Assembly (NCBI GenBank): GCA_037179335.1
Contig: JAKZHN010000009.1
Coordinates: 744,001-808,000, forward strand
DNA length: 64,000 bases
Reading direction: 5' to 3'
Source of the DNA: Cyclaneusma minus
Taxonomy: Eukaryota > Ascomycota > Leotiomycetes > Marthamycetales > Marthamycetaceae
Below are positions 21,659 to 32,223 of this stretch, piece by piece. The notes beneath the pieces were generated by a model. It saw only the letters and a program-made list of their open reading frames with translations, ran no database searches and was not told where the DNA came from. Each line of letters starts with the position of its first letter. Positions within the stretch are counted from its first letter, which is position 1. The translations under genes were made by a program, and so were the position numbers.

Positions 21659-22631
21659 GCGGCGGGAGACTTGAATGATTTTGACGAAGAAACGGCACGC
21701 ATGAACAGGCGACATGCGGAGGCTCAGTGGTAGACTCTTTTCGAAGCGTATAAGCCTGCTCAGCATATCGCGGTGGTCGCCTTGGCCGAGGCAATCTTTC
21801 CTTTGTCGTTGGGTGTTGATACCGGGACGGGAGCGGGCATCTTTCTTTGGCACATTACGGGATTCCGGGCGGGCGGGCAGGCAGGCAGCTTTCCACAGGA
21901 AAGCCTCCCTGGGAATAAGGGTACATTCGGGAGCACAGCGTGGGAGAGCTTTTCGCTCGCCTGCGCTACAGCGAAGTCATATTATCTATATTTTAGATGC
22001 TGAACACAGACTTGATGCATGTCGGCAGAACAACTCGGGGTTCATATTTATGGACAATCTCGTGATTCATGTTTCGGACTTGGGATATGCAGTGGTCGTG
22101 GGTAATGGGAGCAAGCAGGTACCCCTGTATGTGTCGTACCGTGCTGTGACGATGCTGACAGCAGCCAAACCTGAAAATCGCGGAAGTTCATTCAAGTTTC
22201 ACTCAAAGCACGTGCCGTGTGGTTTATTTTTAGGCATCATTCCCCAGATTCCCAAAGCTTTTTGAAACTTCAATGATAAACGTACTCGGTGGCTGCGATT
22301 CATCCCGCTTGAGGCGTCAATTTCGACCCCCTGCCCAGCAGAAGCCTGTGCTCACTGACCTCAAGCCGTGCTTCTCGGCGCAGCTCCGCTCAGACAACAT
22401 CAAAACAACAACCGTGCTGTGTAAACAGCACAGGTTTAGTATCCGCATAAACAACAGCCTCGACCACCTCCCAAAGCAAAATCGGCCACGTCAAATCCCC
22501 AACTCCTCGAACCCCACAGGGAGTCCGAAAAACAAACCCCTCTTCACACCCGTCCCCGAAAACCCCTCCAAACAACACCCTACCTTCCGAGTAGTACCGC
22601 AAATCCCAAGCTCCATAGATCGAAAGAAACA
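21659..22631. other. Intergenic between GID4 and membrane protein gene
   Basis: 3' flank of GID4 and promoter of the next gene. The plus-strand open frame at 21714-22265 (183 codons) has no domain and no splice support. A tRNA-like A box at 21719 has no partner B box. Confidence 0.4.
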
Positions 22632-23521
22632 ATGGATTTCGCACCCTACCAAGACGCCTCCCCCGAAACCTCACGCGCTCTCTCCCCACCCCCCCTCCGA
22701 CCCTTCTCCCCTCCCATCCGCACCTCCAGCCCTAGCAAAAACGCCAGCCCTAGCAAACCCCCCGTCGGTGTTGGTGTTGTGCGCAAGAACACAAGTCCGC
22801 CTTTTGCTGCCTCGCCTTCTGCCAACTTATACGCTGCTGCGAATCCGTGGGATGCTGCTGCGCCCAACTACTACTATCAGAATAATCGTGTGAATGTGAA
22901 TGGTTATGCGAATATTGGGGATGTGGGAGGAAATGGGGGGAATGGAATGAATGGAATTGGAGGGATTGGGAATGGAAGAAATGGGGTGAATGGAATTGGA
23001 GGTACTACGGGCGCATGGTTGGGCGGATGGATGGAGGATGGGAGAGGCAGGTTGCATGAGTTTGAGACGAGTTTGCCGCTGCGGTTGGATTATGAGGCTT
23101 GTTTGGCGTATCTGGCGCTGCCGCCGGCGGGGGGTGTGATACTTTTGTTGTTGGAGCACAAGAGTGATTATGTGCGGTAAGTTTGCTGCGCTTTCTCTTA
23201 TGCTTGCTATCATGGGATGGTGCTGATTTTTACAGATTCCATGCATGGCAGAGCTCGTTGCTGTTTACGGCCATCTTTGTGGTGCATTTGATCTTTTCGT
23301 GGACGATGGTGTTGAGTTGGATGTTCTTTATGGCGGATTTGGCGCTTATTGCGTGGTTGACCGTGAGGGCGTATCGGGATGCTGATACGCTTGACAGGTG
23401 TGTGAAAGTGCTCTGGTTTCTGATTTGGGGGTATATGAGGGAAGTCAATGCTAATACGTGATGCAGATACGAAGTGCCGATATTTGGCAGACTTGCCAAC
23501 AGTATCCTGGATGATGAATGA
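22632..23521 (+). CDS. Tic20-like/DUF4870-type multipass membrane protein
   Basis: Exons 22632-23176, 23236-23397 and 23467-23521 encode 253 residues. The first about 140 residues are Ser/Pro-rich (SPSKNASPSKPP) then Gly/Asn-rich and probably cytosolic and disordered. From residue 155 the conserved part begins: YEACLAYLALPPAGGVILLLLEH, FHAWQSSLLFTAIFVVHLIF, a third hydrophobic span (WMFFMADLALIAWLTV), AYRDADTLDRYEVPIFGRLA and the end NSILDDE. The pattern of three hydrophobic segments with a FHAxQS motif resembles the DUF4870/Tic20-like superfamily of small membrane proteins. Biological role is not established. Splice junctions give uninterrupted conserved sequence across both introns (59 and 69 nt), which supports the model. 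Confidence 0.88.
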
Positions 23522-24359
23522 ACGAACGGATGCATGGGAGAATGAGGGAACGATGGAATGAGATAATGAGCGAATGAGAAGATGATGATGCTTTTTGTTG
23601 ATATGATGGATTGTACATGGTATAGTGCTGAGATACCCCTTTTGTTCATAGAGCATGGCTTGGCGCTTGTTCATGTTTCCAGACGTTTGTTTTTGCTATA
23701 CTCGCACTTGCCTATTGCCAACAGGTTTTCACACATTTTTGCAATGAAATCCGTGGTTACCTGGCGTCTGTGGTATTGACCACCATTTTTGTTCCATCAC
23801 ACTCTAGCCAGTTTAGAAGGCTGTGATATGACACTGCCACTTCGATTGATGGTGCAGACTGCTCATGCTGCAAAGGTTCATAGTCACTCCACCTGAGAAT
23901 CTTCAGGACCGGACTTGATAGGCTGACCAAAAGAACTTCCGGCTGTCCTGAATGACAGTGCCCTCACAGCCTTGATGGTTGGATCAATTTTCAGGCGGAA
24001 TCAAGATACTCCTGACATGGGCTAGGATTCGGGGCTGTACGCCATAGTCTCTCAACTCCTCAACGTTGTCTACAAGTTACAGTCGACTCAGGTCTGCCTC
24101 TACAACCCTTTCTGCCAACTGATGAGCTGGTACATTGATGTGGCCGACCCGGAGCAGTGAAGACCAAGCCTTGACACTCCTTTGCGAGTCCGCAGCCGCA
24201 TCTCCAGGCAATTGTGTGAGTAGCAAATTTCCTCACATTTGCAGATACAATGGATGCGATGTGAACACCGGTGGGCCTCCGTCCCATTGCGAGTCTGGCA
24301 GCCCTGGAAGCTTTCAACCGCGAAGATGGCAACTCTTCTTCTTTCTCATCGGTCGGGCA
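23522..24359. other. Intergenic between convergent genes
   Basis: Convergent 3' flanks of the membrane protein and the AAA ATPase. A short ATGA/GAATGA-rich stretch lies at about 23512-23585. No gene supported. Confidence 0.4.
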
Positions 24360-25685
24360 TCATGCTTCCTCCGTCGCCGTTTGTCCCTTCTCCATCTCGT
24401 CTCTCAGTGTAGCTACTTGTCTCCGAATCACATTCCAGAGCAAATTGTCGTCCAAGTTTTCGCCCTCCTGTTCCTCCTGACCACCACCGCCCACAATCAC
24501 CATCAGGCTAGCAATGAAAGCCTCTTTCATGTACGCAAAACTAAAATCATTCGTGATCTCTGCAATCTTGCCACTTAGAGCCTCGGGAAAATCGACTTTC
24601 TTGTTCTCGGCCAGTTTGTGGCGCCAGTACTCGCAGTATTGCGTTCGCTCTGACTCATCTGGCAGATCGAAGAAGTATTTCCTGTCGAATCGACTTGGTC
24701 GTTTGGCAATGCCAGGGTCCAGACGATCCAAGTGGTTGGTGGAGCCGATCATCAAGATACCATGGTTACTTTCCAGGCCGTCCACTTCGTTGAGAAAATA
24801 CGAGCGAACGCTTTCGGTGACCAAGCTTTCGATGTCTTCAAAGATGAGAAGGCAGGGTGCTATCTTTCTTGCCCTCACGAATATCGACTGAATTTCTCGC
24901 GGTGAATTGAATGTCTTCACATAGAGCGTTTCGACGCTCGGGTTCGTGCGAGCAGACAGCGAATGCATCAGCGCCTTGATCGAAACAGTCTTCCCGTTCC
25001 CAGGTGGTCCATGAAAGATGATGCCTCTCTTCCACGGCACGGCGAACTCATTGTAAGTCTCCTCGCTCTCAAAGAATCCCTCAACATCTGCAATGACTGC
25101 CTTTTTCTTGTCTTCGCCCAAAACCACATCTTCCCAGTTCGATTTCTGCACGCTCTTCCAAAGCTCCTTATTCTTCATCCACCCCTGGTCGAACACCAGT
25201 ATTTCTGAATGCAGGGCTGCGGTCCACTCCGCTATCGTCTTCACCATCTCATCAACATCAACAGTCTTGCTCAATTCCTTGTCGGTCAAGATGAAAACAT
25301 CATTCGTAATTCCTTGCAGACCATCTCGTCCCTCCACAATGTAGATCATATGCTTCTGGTCACCTTTGAACGTGAAGTCGTAGCCTGCAAACTTGACTAC
25401 ATCCGTGAGTTTCCCTTCGCCTGTATATCGACGAGCAGGCGCGCAATAGCGCCTTGTGATGAGAGCTTGGTCTCCGTTGATGATCGTGGCGGTGGCATGG
25501 CCTGCTTCAGCATAAGCAAGAAAATTGGCGCTGCCGGCATTCGCTATATTGAGAGAGTGGTTTGGGTGAAGGATGCGGACTGCGTTGGCGATTTGCGACT
25601 CGGTGTGTATACGTGCCCCGGATGCATTTGCAATGAAGGCATTGAAGACAGAGGCGCTGCCTCCAGAAGACGATATCTCTCCCAT
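24360..25685 (-). CDS. AAA-family ATPase, function unassigned
   Basis: A single exon encodes 441 residues. The AAA module occupies about residues 185-400: Walker A GPPGNGKT at 226-233, Walker B CLLIFEDIE at about 278-286, the sensor segment ILMIGSTNHLDRLDPG, and arginines in RPSRFDR that could serve as fingers. The N-terminal 180 residues are not a recognised domain; they contain ALITRRYCAPARRYTGEG and FVLTDKEL-like strands (FILTDKELSK). The C-terminus carries a Gly/Glu-rich loop (GGGGQEEQEGEN). The single module and sequence place it among stand-alone AAA proteins of the BCS1/YjoB-like kind rather than proteasomal or Cdc48 types, but I cannot name an orthologue. ATP-dependent remodelling of a protein is the general expectation. 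It is intronless, unlike most neighbours. Confidence 0.87.
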   Translation of the reverse strand: MGEISSSGGSASVFNAFIANASGARIHTESQIANAVRILHPNHSLNIANAGSANFLAYAEAGHATATIINGDQALITRRYCAPARRYTGEGKLTDVVKFAGYDFTFKGDQKHMIYIVEGRDGLQGITNDVFILTDKELSKTVDVDEMVKTIAEWTAALHSEILVFDQGWMKNKELWKSVQKSNWEDVVLGEDKKKAVIADVEGFFESEETYNEFAVPWKRGIIFHGPPGNGKTVSIKALMHSLSARTNPSVETLYVKTFNSPREIQSIFVRARKIAPCLLIFEDIESLVTESVRSYFLNEVDGLESNHGILMIGSTNHLDRLDPGIAKRPSRFDRKYFFDLPDESERTQYCEYWRHKLAENKKVDFPEALSGKIAEITNDFSFAYMKEAFIASLMVIVGGGGQEEQEGENLDDNLLWNVIRRQVATLRDEMEKGQTATEEA

Positions 25686-26514
25686 GATGACTGCGTATTT
25701 CTGACTTGTTGGCGCAAGGAAGTCTGACGTCTTTTGATGGCCGATTTGAGTCGTTCAGATTCAAGGCGTTGTCTTCTTGGAAGAACTTGAAACACCCCTT
25801 TATCTTGATTCTTGACCAAATGATGGACGTTCATATACACTTTGGAAGTCTCGTTCGAAGGGCCATGACTGTGACAAGTTGACTACATGTAGGTAGCAAA
25901 GGATGTTTAGGCAGCAACCTGGACATTTTACGTCACACCTGCTGTTGCCTTCCGAACCAGTGCATATACGACAGCCTTGCTGCGCCTCTCTGTACACCAC
26001 TTCACAATCATTCGCTGCTCCAAATGACTCCTTCAGCTATTAGCGGCCATTTCGCTGCCGCCTAGTAGACACTCTTTGCTTTTCGAACACTCATACCCAC
26101 GATCAACCAATGTCTTCCCAGAGCGCGATGTTGTACCGTCATAAACTTTCACTCCCGAATCCACAGACTTCAATTCAACAGTATCTGTATCGAAGAAGAT
26201 TCGTCATCCTTCAGTTCTTGGCAATTTGTGTGGATATCGGGGCAACAAAAGCACCAAAGGATCCTTGATCCAACGAGCTCACTGTCTCGTCAGTCACCCT
26301 TGAAAGTTGAACCTCCGTACCTATACATCACAACGTGAAAGGGATCGAGAAGCTCTCACTCTGGCCACGGATAATTGTTCTTACTATTCGGACCGGAGGC
26401 GAACCAGAAGCATATTTAAATTAAGAACTCAAAATACTGACTTGACTACCAACCGAGATACACTGACTCTACTAGTGTAAGGGTATTGGACTTGTTATTG
26501 GCCTCTCCTCCCAT
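25686..26514. other. Intergenic between AAA gene and GH53 gene
   Basis: Promoter side of the AAA gene and 3' flank of the galactanase, both minus strand. No gene supported. Confidence 0.4.
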
Positions 26515-27740
26515 TCATTCTCGAAAGAAGTTAACACTGCTTCTCGAATAACCCACCCCAGCAGGATTCTCACTATAGTCCCCCTCAAAAAGAATCGCAT
26601 CACTACAATTACTCCCCAAACTAGTATTATTCAACCACGCCGGCTCCCAATACCACATCCCCCTCCCCAAGCCCCTTTCCACCCCCCTCACAACCCCCAC
26701 CACACCTTCCACCCAACCAGTTTGCCCCTTTACATCATACGGAATTTCCGGCTCCGAAGACTCCGGAATCGGTTCATACTCGCCGTTGCAGATTGCCGGA
26801 TAATCCGTCTCAACCACATGCAACGGTTTTCCGTATTTCAGCGCCAGCGCATTCAGCGTCTCACTCAACGCCGCAAACGTAGCCGCCGTGCCATAAAACG
26901 GATAGAACGAGAAGCCAAATACGTCCCAGGCACTAAGAGGCACATGATTGGCAGTAAGAGCATCGAACCAGCGTTCTTGCAATGTCAGATTCCAGCCGTC
27001 GTCGATGTGGATCATGACTTCGGGCTTGGGGACGTTGTGGAGGAGCACGGCATCTGTGACGCCGGCGCGTGCGGCGCTGTAGAGCGTGGCGAGTTGAGAA
27101 AAGTTTTGGTAGAGGGCGGGGAGGGGGGAAGTGTCGACGGAGACGTAGCCGAGGGGCCAGAGCATGCCGTGGCGGATTTCGTTGCCGAGGGAGACGAAGC
27201 TTAGGGTGATGCCGGCGCGGTGGAATGAGATGAGTGTGGATTTGACGTAGGTGCGGAGAGTTGTTGCGAGTGGTTCGAGGGCTGTGGGCCAGGCTGCTGG
27301 GGGGTATTGTTTTGTGGGATCGGCCCAGTAATCGCTTTTTAGAGATCAACAGGTCAGCTTTCTAAGGAAATTAGAGAGGTGACAAAGTGATATTGAAAGT
27401 TTGACTGGTATACGTACGAGAAATGAAAGTCGAGATAGATCTTTAGACCTCCCTGCTGGAACCGCTGGGCAAGCTTGATCGTATAATTCAAGCCATTCGT
27501 ACCTTCTGCAGGATCAACCCACAGTCTCAGGCGAACTCCGTTCATTCCACCATCTTTTAGAATAGCTTCCGCGGGTCTTGTCTTGTTGTTTCTTTTTGTA
27601 TCCTTGTATACGGCACCAGCTTCCTCGAGGGTGAGTAGAGAGCTCAAGTCATGACCTTTGCAGAATGTCGATGGTGGTGGCAAAGAGGAAACTACGCCCA
27701 ATAAATGAGTAAGAAATAGAACCGTCTTAAAAAACAACAT
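26515..27740 (-). CDS. Secreted GH53 endo-beta-1,4-galactanase
   Basis: Exons 27418-27740 and 26515-27334 encode 380 residues. The start at 27740 gives a signal peptide (MLFFKTVLFLTHLLGVVSS); an ATG eleven codons upstream would bury it. The mature enzyme shows the GH53 pattern: FCKGHDLSSLLTLEEAG, GVRLRLWVDP, GLKIYLDFHFSDYWADP, then SLGNEIRHGMLWP with the acid/base Glu, DVFGFSFYPFYG, and VVETDYP with the nucleophile Glu. The end has MWYWEPAWLNN. GH53 enzymes cut beta-1,4-galactan side chains of type I arabinogalactan and pectin. The 83-nt intron has branch GCTGAC and an unusual acceptor (AAAAAG). Several N-x-S/T sites are present. It acts outside the cell, in line with growth on plant material. 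Confidence 0.94.
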
Positions 27741-28595
27741 CTTACTATTGAGCTTTAGACCTGAACACAAAAGTAGGATCAGGTCTCAGCTTTACAAACA
27801 GCGAGAGGGATAACTAGAATGTTATCAGAGCCGATGTCATCACCATACACTGACTAGTGGCTATTTGTCGCCAGCATCATACAGTGGGAGGAACAAAGTC
27901 TCCGTACCCCCTCGCAGAACAAATTCGCCTGAGGGGGCATGGGACACTTTTCCCCTATGACCGTATCGAACCAACCCTGAACAGGCAAACCACCCGAATC
28001 ACAACCAAACAGCCCAGCTATGATCCTGACGCTTGACCAGAAAATCTCAGAAGCACAAGGCTTGAGGCAAATCCAATCTGGGGAATTCGCGGGGTCGCGG
28101 GGTTGGGGCTGGATATTGTTACACGATTCGCAGTGATTGGTGGGATAATATCACCAGGGGTCGATGAGATTGGAAATGACATCTTCCAAGTAGACTTCAA
28201 AGAATTCTCTGGTTCTTTGAAACCTGCCCCCGGTTCTCACACCTAGTTAGCAAGTCGTGACGGAGAATGTATGAGACGGCATATGAGTACGAAAATAAGA
28301 GACGACAATACCTAGTAGCCATTGGAGCTGTGACATCCCAACCAGCCTAGTGAAGGGATTGGAGATCCTTGTGGGCTGAAAAAAGATGTATCGGTACTAG
28401 TAGTGCTGAATCAGTTAGAACAACGGGTGGTAAGTCAAAAATAACGCGTGAAAAATGGCCCAAAGGCTTTGAGCAAAACATTTCATTAGCTTTCGCCTGC
28501 TGTGGGGGAAATCTCTCAGCTAGTTCTGTTCTGCTTGACGTGTTCGATCAAAATCGCCAGAGATGGTCGAGTCGAACAAACGCGTATCCAACCCT
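27741..28595. other. Intergenic upstream of GH53 gene
   Basis: Promoter of the galactanase and 3' flank of the gene ending at 28596. GGGG/CCCC-containing sites of the kind used by carbon regulators occur (about 27908, 27934) but are not claimed as functional. No gene supported. Confidence 0.4.
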
Positions 28596-31087
28596 CTAAT
28601 CCACCTCCTCCTCCACGACTTCGACATCACCCTCGTCTCCGATTTTCATATCCGCCATGCCATCCTCAACACTAGCATTCGCCTTGCCCTTGGCCTTCGC
28701 ACTCCTTTTCTTCTTCTTGCCAGTGGAATTTCCCTCCCCACCAGCAGGGGCTTCTCGAATCCACCTCACAATAGCCTGGGCCCTCTCCGTACTAATCGGA
28801 TATTCCTTGCCATCCTCCTGGGCCCAGCGTTTGGGAGCGTCGGACCTGATCCCGGCATCGTGATTCCTATCCCTCCTCGCTTCCTCCTCCTGCCGCCTCT
28901 GTCTCGCCTGTACGGCTGCATGGAAGCTAGCCTCGTCGTGCACTCGGTCGTCTTCCAATGCTTCCATAATGGCTTGCTGTCTCAGTCTCTCCTTTCGCAT
29001 CTCTTCGGTCTCGCCTTTCTTGCTTTGACCGGGCAGTGGTGCTGGGGCGCAGAGGCGTTCCCAGCTTGCTGCTAGGCCGAGCCAGTTGTCGCCGCGGCGC
29101 ACAATCTCGATCCAGTCAGCGCGGGAAGGCGAGCGTGCGGCTTGAAATATTGGATAGCCATCGCAAACACGGGCAAGGCGCGCGACCATGTGGGCGTGGC
29201 GTTGGAGCTCTTTGGTAGAGGTTTGGACAAGAACATGGCAGAGGAGTAGAGAATGGAGCGCGTCGGTCAGTAAGGGGTGGTAGGTAAGAGCTTCGTGGCA
29301 GTCAGCTTGAGCGAGGATAGTCCGAGCTGTTTGGGAAGATAGAAAATCGGCGGATTGTTTGGTGGCAAGCGATGTAGCAGTCTCTGGGTATGGGGGGAGG
29401 TCGGCTGGGGGTGTTGCGGAGAAAAGGGTAGATATTTGGTAAACAACAGGGGAAGGCAGAGTGGGAACATCGTTTGAGCGACCGTTAGAGCGTCGTCCAG
29501 AATGTGGAACGACAGCATCAGATTGGCCATTGCGAGAAGAGGAGCTGCCGTTTGTATCGCTAGTTTTGTTATGGTGCTGTGGCCGAGGGATTTTGAAGCC
29601 ATTCGCCGCTTGGTTGACCTTGCGGACGAATTCTTCAGCAACTTCGGAGGGCAATCCAGGGGTGTAATCGAAATGAGACAAGTAAGCAACATAATCGCGT
29701 AAAGCTCTTTTAGCGTTCGTCTTGACGATTTTCCTAGCTTCTAGTCTCTTCTTTTCCGCCTCTCTTTCTGCAGGGGTTTGCTCCGTCTCAGCCGCGGGAG
29801 CCTCTTCTTCTTCTGCATGACTCCCGTTGGCACCGTTGACTCCATTTGTCGGCCTAGGAATCCATTTCGGTGACACTGATTTGGGCGGAAGCGCAGCATC
29901 AACGTGCTCACACGCAATAGTGAGATAGACTCCAGCCCGATGAAATAAAAGTTGGGTTTCCAAACTGCTTGGGTGGTCGGCCTCGTCCAGTTTAGTCTCC
30001 TCTCGTCGCCTGCCATTTCTCTGAGATTCTGCAGCAACAACGCTAGCCAGCTCTAATTGTTGTCGTCCAGCTTTGTGTTGTGATTGGTAATATCGGCACA
30101 CTGATAAGGCCTGTGTCAGATCCTGTGCTGCTCCGACATAGTCCTCTTTGAAGATCTTTGTAACCGCTCTCGTTCTCAGTGGTTCACCCTCGGTATTCCT
30201 ATCGGCAATAATTTCGTCCAACGGTTGTAAGCTCGTGCATTCTGCAAGCTGCCTGGAGGGGATCTTCTCATGAAAGAAGTGCACGTATTTCGCATCAGAG
30301 TCCAGCGGACTCCTCTGTAATACTAAGTGCGCCACATCCTCAAGTGTAGAAGCAGATTGCATGGTAGCCACACTGCAAGCAATCTCGTCCAGGTGGTAGG
30401 CTTTGGAAAGTTTCTGGGTAGCTTGTTCTCGCATCCGGTGTTTTCGTTCTCGACTTAATTTGGCATTCCCGCCGCCCCCTCCTATACCTAAACCCAGCGC
30501 CGCGCCTCCATTGCCCAGGAGCCCATTGGAGGCATTCAAGGAATTATTAAGAGCGGAGGAGGTGACACCACTTGCGGCGCGGACGGCCAGATTGGTGGCA
30601 TCGTCAACCAGCTGGCGGATCTTCAATAAGTCAAAGAAGACGGCCGGATCGATAGGACGGGGTCTCGGGGAATGGTAGTTATTATTCGCCAGGGTTTCCA
30701 GGACTTCGGGGGGCAGCTGGAGCCATGGGCCGTGGAAGGAAGAGATGTAACGCCAATGTCTGGGAGCGCAGTCAGTTTGAAGCTGCGACAAGGGTACTTT
30801 AGACACGGCAACGGCAGCAAACCATGGATCGCTCAGACTGGAATTCGCAGCTTGATGTGCGGTTGCGTGGTCCCCAGTTGGAGTACCTTGGGAGCCATGC
30901 AGCGGAATTGGGCTACATACTTGTTGCGACAGATAATGAGGGCCGATGTTGAAGGTTGGGGGGCGGTCGCTTTCGAATCCTTGGCTTTCGATGATGACGC
31001 TTTTGGGACGGCCGGAGATGGCGCTGGCTGGCTGGCAGTAGTAGTCAAGTCGCCGTCAGCCGCCGACTTGTTCTTCTTCTTCGCCAT
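28596..31087 (-). CDS. Conserved fungal protein, TPR-like, unknown role
   Basis: Exons 30921-31087 and 28596-30759 encode 776 residues. The 161-nt intron (donor GTATGT, branch CTGAC, acceptor CCCAG) joins SALIICRNK to HWRYISSFHGPWLQLPPEVLE. The N-terminal 45 residues are Lys/Ser/Ala-rich. Next comes a conserved block with RPRPIDPAVFFDLLKIRQLVDDA. Helical repeats resembling TPR follow near residue 250 (RTRAVTKIFKEDYVGAAQDLTQALS; FHRAGVYLTIACEHVDAALP), then SHFDYTPGLPSEVAEEFV and a long helical region. The C-terminus is a Lys-rich patch (GKKKKRSAKAKGKA) with an acidic end, suggesting nuclear or nucleic-acid association, which is inference. I recognise it as a conserved ascomycete type but cannot assign a function. 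An open frame starting at 30806 without the first exon is an artefact of intron read-through. Confidence 0.85.
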
Positions 31088-31430
31088 CTTGAGCAAGAAC
31101 GAGACAGAGCAATTCGATAGCAAAACGTGAGGAAGTAGCCGGTCGCAAAATATCCACAATCGAAAATATGTAGTTCGATGTCGCACACAAATATCCGCGG
31201 TGGTCCGAGCTTTTCTGTGCCACAAGCCAAGCCCCACCCTGTTGATCTGTGTAAAACACCGCTGTCCGCTAGCTCCTTGTCTGTCTTAGCTCTTTATCAG
31301 GAGCTATTTGTAGCTTAGTCTTTATTCTCAGCTAGCTACACTAGTACTTATAGGGCAGCTAGCTCTCCCTAGAATGGATATCGCTTCTGACATCCTTTCT
31401 CCTGCCTGCTTGACATATTTCAGATGTTGA

Positions 31431-31446
31431 CCCTAACCCTAACCCT
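31431..31446. repeat. Interstitial telomeric repeat
   Basis: CCCTAACCCTAACCCT is 2.7 units of the fungal telomere repeat (TTAGGG on the other strand). It sits in an intergenic region far from either window end. Confidence 0.9.
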
Positions 31447-31939
31447 ATATCATCTAGCAATCATTGTTAAGAAGTAAGCATGAGATGACGAGAGAAATGG
31501 AGTTCCAAAGTCTAAACTGAAACATATTTGTTCAAGCTTTGAGAAAATACCACTCTAAATCTTATAAGTCCCCCAAATAACTCTAATAGCAGCAAACCAT
31601 AAAAACTCTCGGTGACAAAAATCGAAAGGAACAATGATCGAAATCGCTTGAAGATCTGAAAGACTAGACTGGGAAGCTCCTTTTAACAAGCAGTTATAAA
31701 ATCCCAGGGACCTTGGAATATTTTTCGAGATTGACATCTTTCATATGTCCTAAGAACGAACCTAGCGGTATCTTTCTAGTGTAAGTGCCAACGTGAACTT
31801 ATCTGACGTTGCCAATTGCCAAGCGGCATCGCCTAAAGCGTCGTGCTTTAGAGCATCAACCATGCTTTGCTTGAATTAGAGCTATGACCCTAGGTATATC
31901 CTCATTCCCGATAAGTCAAGTTCTCACTGCGCAGTCTAA

Positions 31940-32095
31940 AGCTGCTTATATAATTATATCGTAAAGCTGCTCACAGTGGAAAGTTGCTGACACAGTGAAG
32001 ATGCTTATAGTGTGAAGGTGCTCAGTGTGAAGGTGCTTAGTTTGAGGGTGCTCAATGTGAAGCTGCGCCGTGTAAAGCTGTTGAATGTGAAGTTT
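31940..32095 (+). repeat. Minisatellite, core TGTGAAGCTGCT
   Basis: About nine diverged units with core TGTGAAG(C/G)TGCT and spacing of 15-18 nt. The reverse complement of this core is the unit of the larger array near 63120-63480. Confidence 0.85.
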
Positions 32096-32223
32096 TGCAG
32101 AAGTACACGACTAAAACAATAATATCACTTGACTCCAAATAACCAATCGTTCCTATCCATTTTGAGTTCCCGAGAACGTCCAGCGTATTGTGCTTCCCAA
32201 AGTACTTCCCAAGAGCACACAAA

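Larger units (their letters stand above)
31088..32223. other. Intergenic with telomeric repeat and minisatellite
   Basis: Upstream region of the 776-residue gene and 3' flank of the beta-helix gene. It contains a short telomere-type repeat (31431-31446) and a minisatellite (about 31940-32095), listed separately. The remainder is AT-rich without supported genes. Confidence 0.6.

Noticed and set aside
21714..21790. tRNA-like A box (GGCTCAGTGGTAGA)
   Set aside because: No matching T arm or acceptor stem downstream.
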